Position numbers and translations under genes: made by a program. From Pleionea mediterranea (GTDB lineage: Bacteria > Pseudomonadota > Gammaproteobacteria > Enterobacterales > Kangiellaceae), in the NCBI RefSeq assembly GCF_003148745.1, contig NZ_QGGU01000019.1, forward strand, positions 1 through 36,627: a stretch of 36,627 nt of DNA, written 5' to 3'. Below, piece by piece: positions 15,347 through 23,935 of the stretch; position 1 is the first letter of the stretch; each line of letters opens with the position of its first letter. The notes under the pieces are model-generated. The model searched no databases. It was not told the origin of the DNA and saw nothing but the letters and a program-made list of their open reading frames with translations.

Positions 15347-17040
15347 TCGTTGATCCAGCTCTTTTCAATATAGTGATGCAACAAACAGGGCTGCATGAGT
15401 GTATTTATACAAGGTGTTTCTACCGACAATTCATCTTTGCCAAACGCAAAAGACGCCGACAGTAATTCTGGTGTTATAAAGTCAGTGACAACATTAAATT
15501 GCTCTAGGTTTTTTAAACGCTGTTGTAATTGTTCGGGAGACTCCTGATGTGTCCAGGCGAGATAAAAGCCCCAGTCACCAAACGAAGGTATATTTTGCCG
15601 ATAGGGCAGTACCGAATAACCAGCCGCTTCTAGAGTGGTACCAATGGCAAGAAATGCAGGTTTGGCGTGATAGGGTGAAGTCGATTGAATAGCCACAAAC
15701 GCATCCGGTGTTAAATGTTTTCTTAAGGTTAAATAAAACTGTTTACTGTAAAGTTTGCTTAACTCAATGGAGGAGGGATCGGGCAGATCGATAAATACCG
15801 CGTCCCACTGTTGATTAGATTGCTTAGTAGCGAGTTGACTTTGATTAGCTTGTCTTAAAAACTGATCCGCATCAATATTATAAACGTTAACCGCCGCTAC
15901 CCATTGAGATTCTTCTTGATCTCCTGTGTAAGGTTCCGAAAGATAAACACCTTTTTTCTGGCTCTGATCATTAATGTTAAGTTGTTCGGTTACTACATTG
16001 GCGTGACGAAAGGCATCATTATTTAACTTAACCAAGGTTTCATGGTTTGACGCCAGTTTGATCATTTCCGGATCCAGATCCACCAGCGTCACAGACTTGA
16101 TATATGAATATTTATTGACTTCACGTAAAGCCAGCCCATCACCGCCGCCTAAAATAAGCACATGTTCAACATTGGGCGAGGCCGCCATTAAAGGGTGTAC
16201 TAATAAATCGTGATAGCGTTTTTCATCAACGGATGAAAACTGGGCGTTGCCGTTAATGTACAAACGGGTATCGTTAAGTGCTTTATTATGGGTAATAACA
16301 ATGTGCTGATAACGAGTGGTTTCTTTATAAACGATGGGGTCATCGTAAAACCGTTGCTCGAGTAAATTGCTGATGTCGCGATTTTGCATAAAGCCAAATA
16401 TTAAAAGAGCTGCTGTTATCGCCAGTACAACCAGATGCAATAAAGGCTTGTCGATAATACGACGTCGTAAAAAATAAATAATGGTCAGTGTGGCAACGGT
16501 AAAGTTAAAGCCAGCAACAATAAAACTGATTTCCGTTAATGGAAAATTCTTTAATAAAAACTTGACCCAAATAACCGCACCAATAAATGCACCTACATAG
16601 TCCATGGCATAAACAATGGTGAGATTGGTTTTTAGTTTTATTTTGTGTTGCTCGATGATGCGCATCACCAGCGGAATTTCAAAGCCAATTAAAAAACCAA
16701 TGGAGAGTACAAAGAAGTAATGCACCAGTTGAAAGTTATGTTCCAGATAACCAAATGCGGCGTAAATAGCCAGAGGGGCAAAGCCACCTAAAATAGCCAT
16801 TAATACTTCAACAGCAATAAACTTTTGCAACAGGTTTTTATCGGACATTTTGTTTTGCACAAAACCCGATACACCCATCATCAACATCATACAGGCAATC
16901 ACCATTGAAAAGTTTTCAATGGAATTTCCTAAGATGTAAGTAGTGATGGTGGCTAAAACATACTCATTCACCAATCCACTTGCGCCGGTAGAAAACATAC
17001 AAAACGCAAGCAGAATGGGAAGAAAGCGGGGCGCACTCAT
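15343..17040 (-). CDS. Membrane-anchored spermidine synthase-like aminopropyltransferase
   Basis: 565 residues in two parts. The first 220 or so hold about seven hydrophobic helices (start SAPRFLPILLAFCMFSTGASG). From about 235 there is a spermidine-synthase-like fold: YKETTRYQHIVI, the cofactor site HVLILGGGDGLALREV near residue 300, VDLDPEMI, then FIDLPDPSS, the place of the catalytic acid. Soluble spermidine synthases use decarboxylated S-adenosylmethionine to transfer an aminopropyl group; membrane-fused forms often sit in DUF350/K+ channel operons and their substrate is not known. It overlaps the K+ channel gene by four bases. Polyamine chemistry at the membrane is inferred, not shown. 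Confidence 0.85.
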   Translation of the reverse strand: MSAPRFLPILLAFCMFSTGASGLVNEYVLATITTYILGNSIENFSMVIACMMLMMGVSGFVQNKMSDKNLLQKFIAVEVLMAILGGFAPLAIYAAFGYLEHNFQLVHYFFVLSIGFLIGFEIPLVMRIIEQHKIKLKTNLTIVYAMDYVGAFIGAVIWVKFLLKNFPLTEISFIVAGFNFTVATLTIIYFLRRRIIDKPLLHLVVLAITAALLIFGFMQNRDISNLLEQRFYDDPIVYKETTRYQHIVITHNKALNDTRLYINGNAQFSSVDEKRYHDLLVHPLMAASPNVEHVLILGGGDGLALREVNKYSYIKSVTLVDLDPEMIKLASNHETLVKLNNDAFRHANVVTEQLNINDQSQKKGVYLSEPYTGDQEESQWVAAVNVYNIDADQFLRQANQSQLATKQSNQQWDAVFIDLPDPSSIELSKLYSKQFYLTLRKHLTPDAFVAIQSTSPYHAKPAFLAIGTTLEAAGYSVLPYRQNIPSFGDWGFYLAWTHQESPEQLQQRLKNLEQFNVVTDFITPELLSASFAFGKDELSVETPCINTLMQPCLLHHYIEKSWINE

Positions 17041-17118
17041 AATGATATACAGATAGTGGCTGTTTGATTATTAATAAAACCAATCAAATAGCTCATAAAG
17101 TTATCCATCAATTTTCGA

Positions 17119-17970
17119 TTATAGAATCGCATTACTGAGTAATAAGGCAACGCCAATTTTTGAAGCGGTTAACTGCACAACCGGAACCAGTTTATTTTCG
17201 GAGAGAATAGAAGATACATTGGTGGTGGTGATTATCAGTAAATCAATGATTAATTCAAAAATATACAATAGAACCATGCCGGCAAGGGCAATCATTAAAA
17301 AGTCCAGGGCCAATACTTGCAACGTGGCGTCTGGTGTATTGCCGGCAATGGCACTTTTAAGAATTAACGCGTAGGCAATAATTTTTCCGCCGACGTAAAT
17401 ACCAGAAGCAACCTGATTATCACCAATAGCGGTCATTAATTTAAAGCCGCGATGCGCCAGGTGTTCATAAGCAAGAATCAACACAACCAGTGTTAACTGA
17501 CCGACCACAAAATAGGCCAGGCTGGAAACGATGCCACCGCCTTCACCATAAATACTGGAGTACGCAATGATACCTGTGGCCACCAGCATGCCAAATTCCA
17601 CGGCACCCACGGCAATATTATTGTCTTTTAATGCCGTCATGTTTTTAATGCCGGGTAACACCAGCTTATCGGTGATCATTAATGAACTCACCATAAACAA
17701 TGTTGCGAGGGCTCCATAAGTAGCCGTAGCTACTAAGTCTTGTGTTAACGAGCCTGTGCTACTGCCCGCCATCACCCCCATCATGGCAATCGCCAGCCCA
17801 AGCTGCGCACCGCTTCGGCGTAATCCAACCGCCAAATTGCCTCCGGCTATCATGTCGTCGGCTTTGTAATAGGCCGATGCTTTAAAATTCAATACCAGCT
17901 TTAAGCCCAGGGCAAAGCCGATATAAATAAGTGTGTATAAAAAATAAATACCACCTGTTTCAAACGTCAT
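17119..17970 (-). CDS. DUF350 family membrane protein
   Basis: 283 residues from the ATG at 17970 (AAGG 8 bases upstream), preferred over a GTG at 17979. It has about eight hydrophobic helices arranged as two similar halves, matching duplicated DUF350 proteins (YjfL-like). Each half has a small-residue helix: MMGVMAGSSTGS in the first, and SLAYFVVGQLTLVVLILAYE opening the second. Charged residues between helices include the motif AGGNLAVGLRRSGAQLGLAIAM, in which the GN-A--LR--G pattern is typical of the family. No activity is known. DUF350 genes are often next to membrane aminopropyltransferase and K+ channel genes, as here. Confidence 0.85.
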   Translation of the reverse strand: MTFETGGIYFLYTLIYIGFALGLKLVLNFKASAYYKADDMIAGGNLAVGLRRSGAQLGLAIAMMGVMAGSSTGSLTQDLVATATYGALATLFMVSSLMITDKLVLPGIKNMTALKDNNIAVGAVEFGMLVATGIIAYSSIYGEGGGIVSSLAYFVVGQLTLVVLILAYEHLAHRGFKLMTAIGDNQVASGIYVGGKIIAYALILKSAIAGNTPDATLQVLALDFLMIALAGMVLLYIFELIIDLLIITTTNVSSILSENKLVPVVQLTASKIGVALLLSNAIL

Positions 17971-17990
17971 TGTGATCACCTTTATTTAAA

Positions 17991-19640
17991 TTATTTGCCT
18001 GAGCGTGAAGGGCCTTTGCCCCGATAAGCACTGCCCGCACCACGAATGGAGCTGGCTACAGAAGATGTATTACCTGTTTGTGCGGCTTTTACGGCCGAGG
18101 GATTTCGGGTCGAAAATGAGCTGTTTTTGTATCGTGAATGAGAGTAGGTTGAGCGACCAAAGGTGCCGTATTCACGATTGCGTCCGTAATAGGTCGAACC
18201 TCGACCGCTTGAGTAGTAACCGTTCCAGTCGTTATAACTGTATCGACCGGGCGTGACAAAATCACCCAATATTCGGTACATGCCATAATAGAACCAGAAG
18301 GAAGAGCCACTGCTGTCCTGTCGCCATTCACCGTATTGATTGGAGCCGGTAGGCACACCATTGACCATGGTGGGTTTTGCAATAGCGGCCATACCGACGG
18401 GCTCTGCGGTTCTAATGGATTCTGACTCATAAAACCCGAGCGGCTTGGTCACAATCGCCATGCCAAGATTTTCGTAATTTTGCCAGAAATAATCATTTTT
18501 TACCGGCTGCCACGCTTGTTCAACGGCATTTCCATCTTCAATAACTGTATAGCGGTGATAAGTTTTGGCCTGTGTTCTATCCACCCAATATTCCGCGTAA
18601 GGGTATTTATGATTCCATTGGTATTTCTTTTTAATACCCAGCGCATCCCAACGATTTTGTGGAATTCGGAGTTTAAACTTTTCATTACCCCAGCTTCGCG
18701 TCATACGGGCCATGGGCTCTATCCGTAAGCTGTCAAAATACTCAAAAGTATTGCTATCTACTTTTACTGGCGGGTAACGCATTTGCGTGCCTTCACGACA
18801 ATATTCACCTTCACACCAGTTGGCACGACCAACCGTAACAAAAAAATCTACCTTTTGATCCGTTAATACTTTAACGTAACTGCGATCCAGTTGTGCCAAT
18901 AAGGTAATGGAGCTAGATAGATCGGCGTCGAACACTTCATAGGTGGTATCGACGGTTTGGTAGGCCTCTGCAAATCGTGCAAAGTCTGTGCTCGAGGCGT
19001 CAAATTCAGTATTAACAGTTTCTGCATTTTCTTGAATGTTATCTTCCAGAGATTGCAGATGGGCTTGTTTTTCTACAATGTCGTTAGCCTTGTCAGGGTA
19101 GCGTTTTGCTGTGTCTGCAGCCTGTCTAATAAATGAAGATAATGCATTGCTTGCCTGGTTCGCTTTAGACTGAGTCGATGAATGTATGGATTGTTTATTG
19201 TCACGACTGTTTAGCAATAAAGTTGCCTTTGCAAGTGGCTGCTCCGACAGTTGATTCGATTTTAATACCAGCTGTCGACTGTTTTTAACCGCTTCAACTA
19301 ATTTGGGCACATCATCTTCGTGATCGCGATCCAATATTGGAACAACTTGATCGTCGTTAATTTTTTTTGCTTGTTCCAACTCTTTAAATGCATCATTGAA
19401 CGCTTGTTGCCAGTTTTCTCTATCCGCATAAGGTTTAAGAAAATCCCAGTCGTTACTTTGTTGTAATTCATTAAAAGATTGTTTGCGGGATTCTATTTTT
19501 TGTTGTTGCCGTGACAGTGTATCGGCGAGTGATTCGGCTTCTTTTACATAGTGATCGGGTATGCTGACCGCCACACTGTAAATTAAGTAGCCAAATAAAA
19601 ATATAATCGCCGTTATGGCAATAAACTTTTTGCCTTGCAT
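17991..19640 (-). CDS. Single-pass membrane protein with coiled coil and Gly/Ser/Tyr/Arg-rich tail
   Basis: 549 residues. A helix at about 8-27 (FIAITAIIFLFGYLIYSVAV) anchors it; the bulk is probably periplasmic. Residues 30-230 are Gln/Lys/Asp-rich and helical. Residues 240-400 look folded and include a possible disulfide pair in NWCEGEYC. The section YGEWRQDSSGSSFWFYYGMYR near 455-475 resembles tails of proteins found beside DUF350 genes. The last 70 residues are low-complexity (YYSSGRGSTYYGRNREYG). I cannot name a family with confidence. GGGG precedes the ATG, and the gene lies 13 bases after the DUF4178-like gene, so it belongs to the operon. Confidence 0.75.
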   Translation of the reverse strand: MQGKKFIAITAIIFLFGYLIYSVAVSIPDHYVKEAESLADTLSRQQQKIESRKQSFNELQQSNDWDFLKPYADRENWQQAFNDAFKELEQAKKINDDQVVPILDRDHEDDVPKLVEAVKNSRQLVLKSNQLSEQPLAKATLLLNSRDNKQSIHSSTQSKANQASNALSSFIRQAADTAKRYPDKANDIVEKQAHLQSLEDNIQENAETVNTEFDASSTDFARFAEAYQTVDTTYEVFDADLSSSITLLAQLDRSYVKVLTDQKVDFFVTVGRANWCEGEYCREGTQMRYPPVKVDSNTFEYFDSLRIEPMARMTRSWGNEKFKLRIPQNRWDALGIKKKYQWNHKYPYAEYWVDRTQAKTYHRYTVIEDGNAVEQAWQPVKNDYFWQNYENLGMAIVTKPLGFYESESIRTAEPVGMAAIAKPTMVNGVPTGSNQYGEWRQDSSGSSFWFYYGMYRILGDFVTPGRYSYNDWNGYYSSGRGSTYYGRNREYGTFGRSTYSHSRYKNSSFSTRNPSAVKAAQTGNTSSVASSIRGAGSAYRGKGPSRSGK

Positions 19641-19653
19641 TGATTACCCCTTG

Positions 19654-20280
19654 CTAATGCTTTTGTCCGAGTTGCAATACAACCACAGACGTTTCCTTAA
19701 CGCTTCGACTGATAAAAGCTTCACGGGACGGTTTGTCGTCGTCTTCTTCCCAGGCTTCAACGGTTAAGAATTGATCATCATCGGATGCAAACTCATACAT
19801 TCTGACCGGTAAAGGCGTAGCGTCGTTACTACGATAATACAGAGCCGCCCAGGTATCGTCTTCAACATAGTGGTAGGTTTTTCCCTGACAGGTGACCGAG
19901 CCCATTTCTTCGTCGGCTATGTACTCAAGCGCAGCACGGGTTAGTGGCTTTCCGTCAAACTGAATATCCCGTAACTTAACTTCAGCAAGTGTTTCACCGA
20001 TTTCAAGCTCGTCATCGTATTCCCATTCAATGAAGGTCGATTTACCGGACACAAGATGCACCAGTTGCAACTCGGTTACCCAGTAATCGTTATTACGTTT
20101 TTTGAAATTATTCCACTTTACATCAAGATAACGAGAAACACCGGTTACCTTATAGGTTTCGTTATTTATGTCGAGATAACTGTGACTGTTTATAGACTGA
20201 ACCTTTAATGCTGATTTATCCATAGGATTAAACAGCGTCAGCCCACGAACTTCCTGAAGCCGCTGTTTGATATCAAGCAT
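19654..20280 (-). CDS. DUF4178-like protein of the telA-type operon
   Basis: 208 residues from the ATG at 20280, chosen because GGGAG lies before it and it overlaps the TelA-family stop by 8 bases (ATGCTTGA); a longer frame begins at 20340 inside the upstream gene. It is soluble, beta-rich and acidic. Features such as YKVTGVSRYLD, WVTELQLVHLVSGKSTFIEWEYDDE and YHYVEDDTWAALYY suit the DUF4178 type, which occurs beside DUF350 and aminopropyltransferase genes. The assignment is from memory of context and strand pattern and is moderate. Function unknown. Confidence 0.7.
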   Translation of the reverse strand: MLDIKQRLQEVRGLTLFNPMDKSALKVQSINSHSYLDINNETYKVTGVSRYLDVKWNNFKKRNNDYWVTELQLVHLVSGKSTFIEWEYDDELEIGETLAEVKLRDIQFDGKPLTRAALEYIADEEMGSVTCQGKTYHYVEDDTWAALYYRSNDATPLPVRMYEFASDDDQFLTVEAWEEDDDKPSREAFISRSVKETSVVVLQLGQKH

Positions 20281-21478
20281 TTTTGTTATCTCCCTGATTC
20301 TCAAGCTTTGCGTTCTCTTGAGCATCTGCTGTAGTGTCACTGTCTTTATTGTCTTTTAGAGTAAACGCATCGGGATCGTTTTTAATGGCTTGCTTGGTTG
20401 CATTTGCTTCATCACGTGCCTGACGACTGCCTGCAGCAACGGGTTCCAACTCTTTTGTCATTTGACTGAGACGATCACTCACTTCACGGGCTTTGGTAGT
20501 GCTGTTTGCCATGGTCTCATTGGCGGTATTAACGGCGCTCATCAGCTGATCAAAACCTTCTTCCAGTTTTTCAAGACCAATCACAGGGTTGTTGTATAAA
20601 TCCCCAACATTTTGTGCGGCCTGATTCACGGCGGCGGCATTTTGCGCCATCATGTCACCCAGACCATCCTGAAACCCTTTAACCGCTTTTTCAACGGCTT
20701 TTTGCTTGGCAAGGGCGGCTTGAATTCGAAGTGCATTTTGCATAACCATAGGACCAACCGTTAACGCACTGTCGATTTGTTCACTCAACAAAGAGTTGGT
20801 GGCAATGGTTTGATCAATACTGATAAAGAACTGAACCGCGGCTTGCTCCATGGTACGTAAATCACGAATGCGGCGCATTGCCTGATTTTTTACCGTGGCT
20901 AATTTTTGTTGTTCCTGAGGATCATCACCGGCGGTTGCTTCTTGTTGCTCCACTTGTTCAATAAACAGTTCACCAATATAAATTTCGGCTTCAATTTCAC
21001 GCTTTGCTTCGGTAATTTCATCGTACTGGTGTTCAAGCTCAATACTGGTTTCTAGTAATTCATCTTTACCCGCTCGAAGGCCATTAAAAATTTCATTTAC
21101 GTGGGTTTGCATGGGTTGATAGCGCTGAATGAATCGTGAAATGGCTTTGCGCTTTATGCCTTTGGGCATCCAGGAAAACCACCAGGCGTTATGCAACGAA
21201 TGTGGGTTTAATTCGTCCATGGTGGAACGCAATTCCAGTAACTTTTCACCCGTTGGTGATTTGCCTTCGAGACCGGCGAGTAAAGAGTTTACGCTGCCCG
21301 CCATTAAGTCGTTTGCCGAAGCCATTTTTTTCTGAGCAGGGGCGCCAATACCGTCAACCACACGGGAAAGAGCAGGGCCAGCTTTTTCTTTAGTGGTTGC
21401 AACTAATTCTTTTGCACGTGTTTTCAGGCTTTCAACTTTACTGCTTTCAGCCCACTTAGGCGGGGTAATTTTCGACAT
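20273..21478 (-). CDS. TelA/KlaA (toxic anion resistance) family protein
   Basis: 401 residues, nearly all helix. The pattern RRIRDLRTMEQAAVQFF, then NSLLSEQIDSALTVGP, then ALRIQAALAKQKAVEKAV and the following MMAQNAAAVNQAAQNVG, follows the TelA family (PF05816) repeat of heptads. TelA proteins were named for plasmid tellurite resistance, but chromosomal members appear in envelope or stress operons without tellurite links. The tail (about 365-401) is charged and disordered. The ATG overlaps the upstream stop by one base (TAATG) and GGAG sits just before. It is the second gene of the operon and the likely cytoplasmic scaffold. Confidence 0.8.
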   Translation of the reverse strand: MSKITPPKWAESSKVESLKTRAKELVATTKEKAGPALSRVVDGIGAPAQKKMASANDLMAGSVNSLLAGLEGKSPTGEKLLELRSTMDELNPHSLHNAWWFSWMPKGIKRKAISRFIQRYQPMQTHVNEIFNGLRAGKDELLETSIELEHQYDEITEAKREIEAEIYIGELFIEQVEQQEATAGDDPQEQQKLATVKNQAMRRIRDLRTMEQAAVQFFISIDQTIATNSLLSEQIDSALTVGPMVMQNALRIQAALAKQKAVEKAVKGFQDGLGDMMAQNAAAVNQAAQNVGDLYNNPVIGLEKLEEGFDQLMSAVNTANETMANSTTKAREVSDRLSQMTKELEPVAAGSRQARDEANATKQAIKNDPDAFTLKDNKDSDTTADAQENAKLENQGDNKNA

Positions 21479-22005
21479 TAGGCTACTCCTGAATCATTAT
21501 TAAATCGATGTTTAAGAAACGTGGCTTTGGCGTTAAATTCGCTTTCGTTTCGACGGGTCAGCATGCTTTCGACATCTTTAAGTTCAGTGCTGAGCGACGC
21601 CAGGTTAGATCGCATGGTGGCTATTTTTTCTTCATCCTGTCGCGACTCAGCGTTTAAGGATAGGTATGGCAATATGCATTTGTTTGGCAGGTACTCTGTG
21701 GCAATACGATTTACTGTCCAGGTAATTTCACTACCCGGTGTACTGGCTTCATTTATTGCGGGTATTAAGTCGACTAATTGATCAATGACCGCCTCACACT
21801 CTTTAGTAAGGGCTTCACTGATGGCCGATTTACGAATTTGTAAATTTAATGCCACAAGATCCTGCAATGGATCCGGCTGGTTAGTGGTCGATGCATCATC
21901 TGAGTTATTATCAGAACCGCTGGTGGATTTATTTTTCTTAATATAAAAAGCGGCAGCGATAATACCTATTAGCGCTATTATCAGAATTGCCCACATTATG
22001 TCCAT
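21478..22005 (-). CDS. Small membrane-anchored coiled-coil protein, first gene of the telA-type operon
   Basis: 175 residues from the ATG at 22005, preceded by GAGGG; a longer frame begins at 22080 but runs through the leader hairpins. An N-terminal helix (MWAILIIALIGIIAAAFYIKK) anchors it with the rest in the cytoplasm by the positive-inside rule. A disordered Ser/Asp/Asn linker follows, then helices. The C-terminal part, KIATMRSNLASLSTELKDVESMLTRR, is a coiled coil. No family recognised. It overlaps the TelA-family start by one base, implying stoichiometric production of the two. Confidence 0.75.
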   Translation of the reverse strand: MDIMWAILIIALIGIIAAAFYIKKNKSTSGSDNNSDDASTTNQPDPLQDLVALNLQIRKSAISEALTKECEAVIDQLVDLIPAINEASTPGSEITWTVNRIATEYLPNKCILPYLSLNAESRQDEEKIATMRSNLASLSTELKDVESMLTRRNESEFNAKATFLKHRFNNDSGVA

Positions 22006-22038
22006 TGGTAATACCCTCGAAAAAATAAAAGCCTGATA

Positions 22039-22092
22039 GTGGGTCCAGTAGTCCTCGCACCCACTGAAAATATTACACAAAAGTAATATTTT
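22039..22092 (-). promoter_or_regulatory. Two tandem stem-loops in the leader of the telA-type operon
   Basis: GTGGGT (22039-22044) pairs with ACCCAC (22059-22064), and AAAATATTAC (22067-22076) pairs perfectly with GTAATATTTT (22083-22092) around a 6-base loop. Both lie between the operon ATG at 22005 and any upstream promoter. The second could bind a dimeric regulator or form an RNA hairpin; the first, GC-rich, could affect translation of the first gene. No riboswitch class recognised. Confidence 0.5.
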
Positions 22093-22259
22093 AAAGTCCG
22101 CTAAATTAACATATACCGGTAAACAGCACTACTGTTGCAACGATAGGTTAATAAATAAACGATAATCTTGGTTACTGATCATATTTACTCAGTAAGCAAG
22201 CCTCCCGATACTGTAAACATGTATGCTTTGCCATTAAATGGGATGATAGGTACCTTGCG

Positions 22260-22460
22260 TAGAGAGGGTTTGAGGGAGACTTTAAGAGGGAGTTTAAAAA
22301 GTGGCTTTGAGAGGACTGTGTGAGGGTAGAATTCAATTTATTCATATTATCCTTATAATCAAATCATTGTAATCATATCCTTGGAGTCAATTCTTATAAT
22401 CAAATCCCTGAAATCAATTCGTCGTAAAGAGCATGTCGTAAAGAACATGTCGTTGAAAAA
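22260..22460. repeat. Degenerate 14-bp tandem repeats in a 444-base gene-free gap
   Basis: The gap 22082-22525 has no gene. Three blocks repeat with a period near 14: GAGGGAG at 22272 and again 14 bases on; then five units of the form CTTATAATCAAATC at about 22351-22420; then GTCGTAAAGAGCAT, GTCGTAAAGAACAT and a partial third copy at 22421-22454. The blocks differ in sequence but share the spacing. They may be a worn minisatellite, or evenly spaced sites near one helix-turn-and-a-third. No protein-binding consensus recognised. Confidence 0.55.
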
Positions 22461-22525
22461 ATAGCGATCTGGAAACGTTCTGCTATCGAATCATTCTGAA
22501 GATAAAAGCGCTGAAGTTTGCGACA

Positions 22526-23851
22526 TTACAACAGCGCCAACTGGGCTGGCTGGTGGTTTTTAAATAAATCACAGTTAAGAGGTTGTGGCTTGCTCATATT
22601 GATCTGAAATTTTCGACAGGCGACCTGAAACCGAATTTTAAATAGATTGGCGAAAATACCGCTGCCAGTCATGCGTGTGCCAAATTCACTATTATTCAGC
22701 TGACCATTTCGCATGTCGTATAAATAATTTAATACTTTCTGTTTTCGGTAGGGAAAGTGTTGTTCCAGCCAGTCGCTAAACAAGGTTTTTAATTCATAGG
22801 GCAAGCGTAATAGCACATAACCGGCTTGTTCAACGCCTTGTTGGTGCACGGCGTCCAATAAGCGTTCAATTTCCTTATCGTTAATCGCCGGAATAATTGG
22901 AGCTATCATTGCAGTGGTTGCTATACCATTATCAGTGAGCTGCTTCATAACATTTAACCGGGCTTTGGCAGAGGCGGTTCTTGGTTCCATTATAGTTTTA
23001 AGACGATTATTCAAACTGGTTAAGCTGACACCAACCGACACCAGATTTTCTTTACTTAAATCTTGTAGTATATCCAGATCGCGCAGCACCAATTTACTTT
23101 TGGTAAGCAAACTCACGGGCTGCTTATATTCAAGACAAACCTGTAATGCCTGCCTGGTCAGTTTCAATTGCTCATCGATGGGCTGGTAGGCATCGGTATT
23201 GATGCCCAATGCAATGGGTTTGCATTGGTAACGGGGCGATTCGAGTTCTTTTTTCAATTGCTCAATAGCGTTATGTTTGTAAATGATTTTGGTTTCAAAA
23301 TCGAGACCGGGTGATAAGTCCAGATAGCTGTGTGTGGGTCTGGCAAAGCAATAGATGCAACCGTGTTCACAGCCTCGATAAATATTAACGCTTCTATCAA
23401 ATGGAATATCCGGCGATTGATTGTAATTGATAATACTTTTGCAGGTTTCCTTTATATAAACGGTTTTGGGATTTACTGTTAAATCAGAAGCAATATCTGA
23501 AGAAAGAGAGTCTTCTATAACAGTATCAGCTGAAACGGTATCAGTTGAAACAGTCTCCGCTGAATAAATATCAGGTAAGCCGGACAGTAAATCAGTCTGT
23601 TGATCAGCCGGTACAGATTGAATTAAATTTTCTGAATTAACCGCTTGATGGTGGTTACTTTTAACATGAGTATTTTTAACACCGGCTCTTTGGCTGCGTT
23701 TGTTTTGTGTGGAGGATTGAAAGTAGGACTCATTCTGAAAGTATTCAGACGTCTGCAGGCTAAATCGATTAGCCATATTGGATGAGCTACCGCGACCTTT
23801 TATAGGCGCGCTTACAGGTGAAGAAGCCGTTGTAGTATTGGGCTGTGACAT
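22526..23851 (-). CDS. PA0069/Rv2578c-family radical SAM protein
   Basis: 441 residues. The cluster motif C161EHGC165IYC168 binds the 4Fe-4S cluster that cleaves S-adenosylmethionine; it follows NQSPDIPFDRSVNIYRG and precedes FARPTHSYLDLSPGLDFETKI, all diagnostic for this SplB-related family. GRGSSSNMANRF at 20-30 is the usual N-terminal signature. Between it and the core lies an unusual low-complexity block of about 80 residues (36-125) that includes the repeats VSTDTVSADT. The substrate is not known. The ATG has GGAG before it. It lies 84 bases after ansA on the same strand and may be read with it. Confidence 0.9.
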   Translation of the reverse strand: MSQPNTTTASSPVSAPIKGRGSSSNMANRFSLQTSEYFQNESYFQSSTQNKRSQRAGVKNTHVKSNHHQAVNSENLIQSVPADQQTDLLSGLPDIYSAETVSTDTVSADTVIEDSLSSDIASDLTVNPKTVYIKETCKSIINYNQSPDIPFDRSVNIYRGCEHGCIYCFARPTHSYLDLSPGLDFETKIIYKHNAIEQLKKELESPRYQCKPIALGINTDAYQPIDEQLKLTRQALQVCLEYKQPVSLLTKSKLVLRDLDILQDLSKENLVSVGVSLTSLNNRLKTIMEPRTASAKARLNVMKQLTDNGIATTAMIAPIIPAINDKEIERLLDAVHQQGVEQAGYVLLRLPYELKTLFSDWLEQHFPYRKQKVLNYLYDMRNGQLNNSEFGTRMTGSGIFANLFKIRFQVACRKFQINMSKPQPLNCDLFKNHQPAQLALL

Positions 23852-23935
23852 AATCCTTGCTCCACATTGATGGATAGGTGCAAGGCAGGGGTTATTTCAG
23901 TATATTAAATTATAGCTACTTATGCAAGTAGTACT

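Noticed and set aside
20273-21478. Naming the TelA-family gene as tellurite resistance
   Set aside because: No ter-type genes are nearby, and the operon points to membrane or polyamine functions, so only the family name is used.
22260-22460. CRISPR array
   Set aside because: Units are about 14 bases, degenerate and contiguous, with no spacers of constant length and no cas genes.
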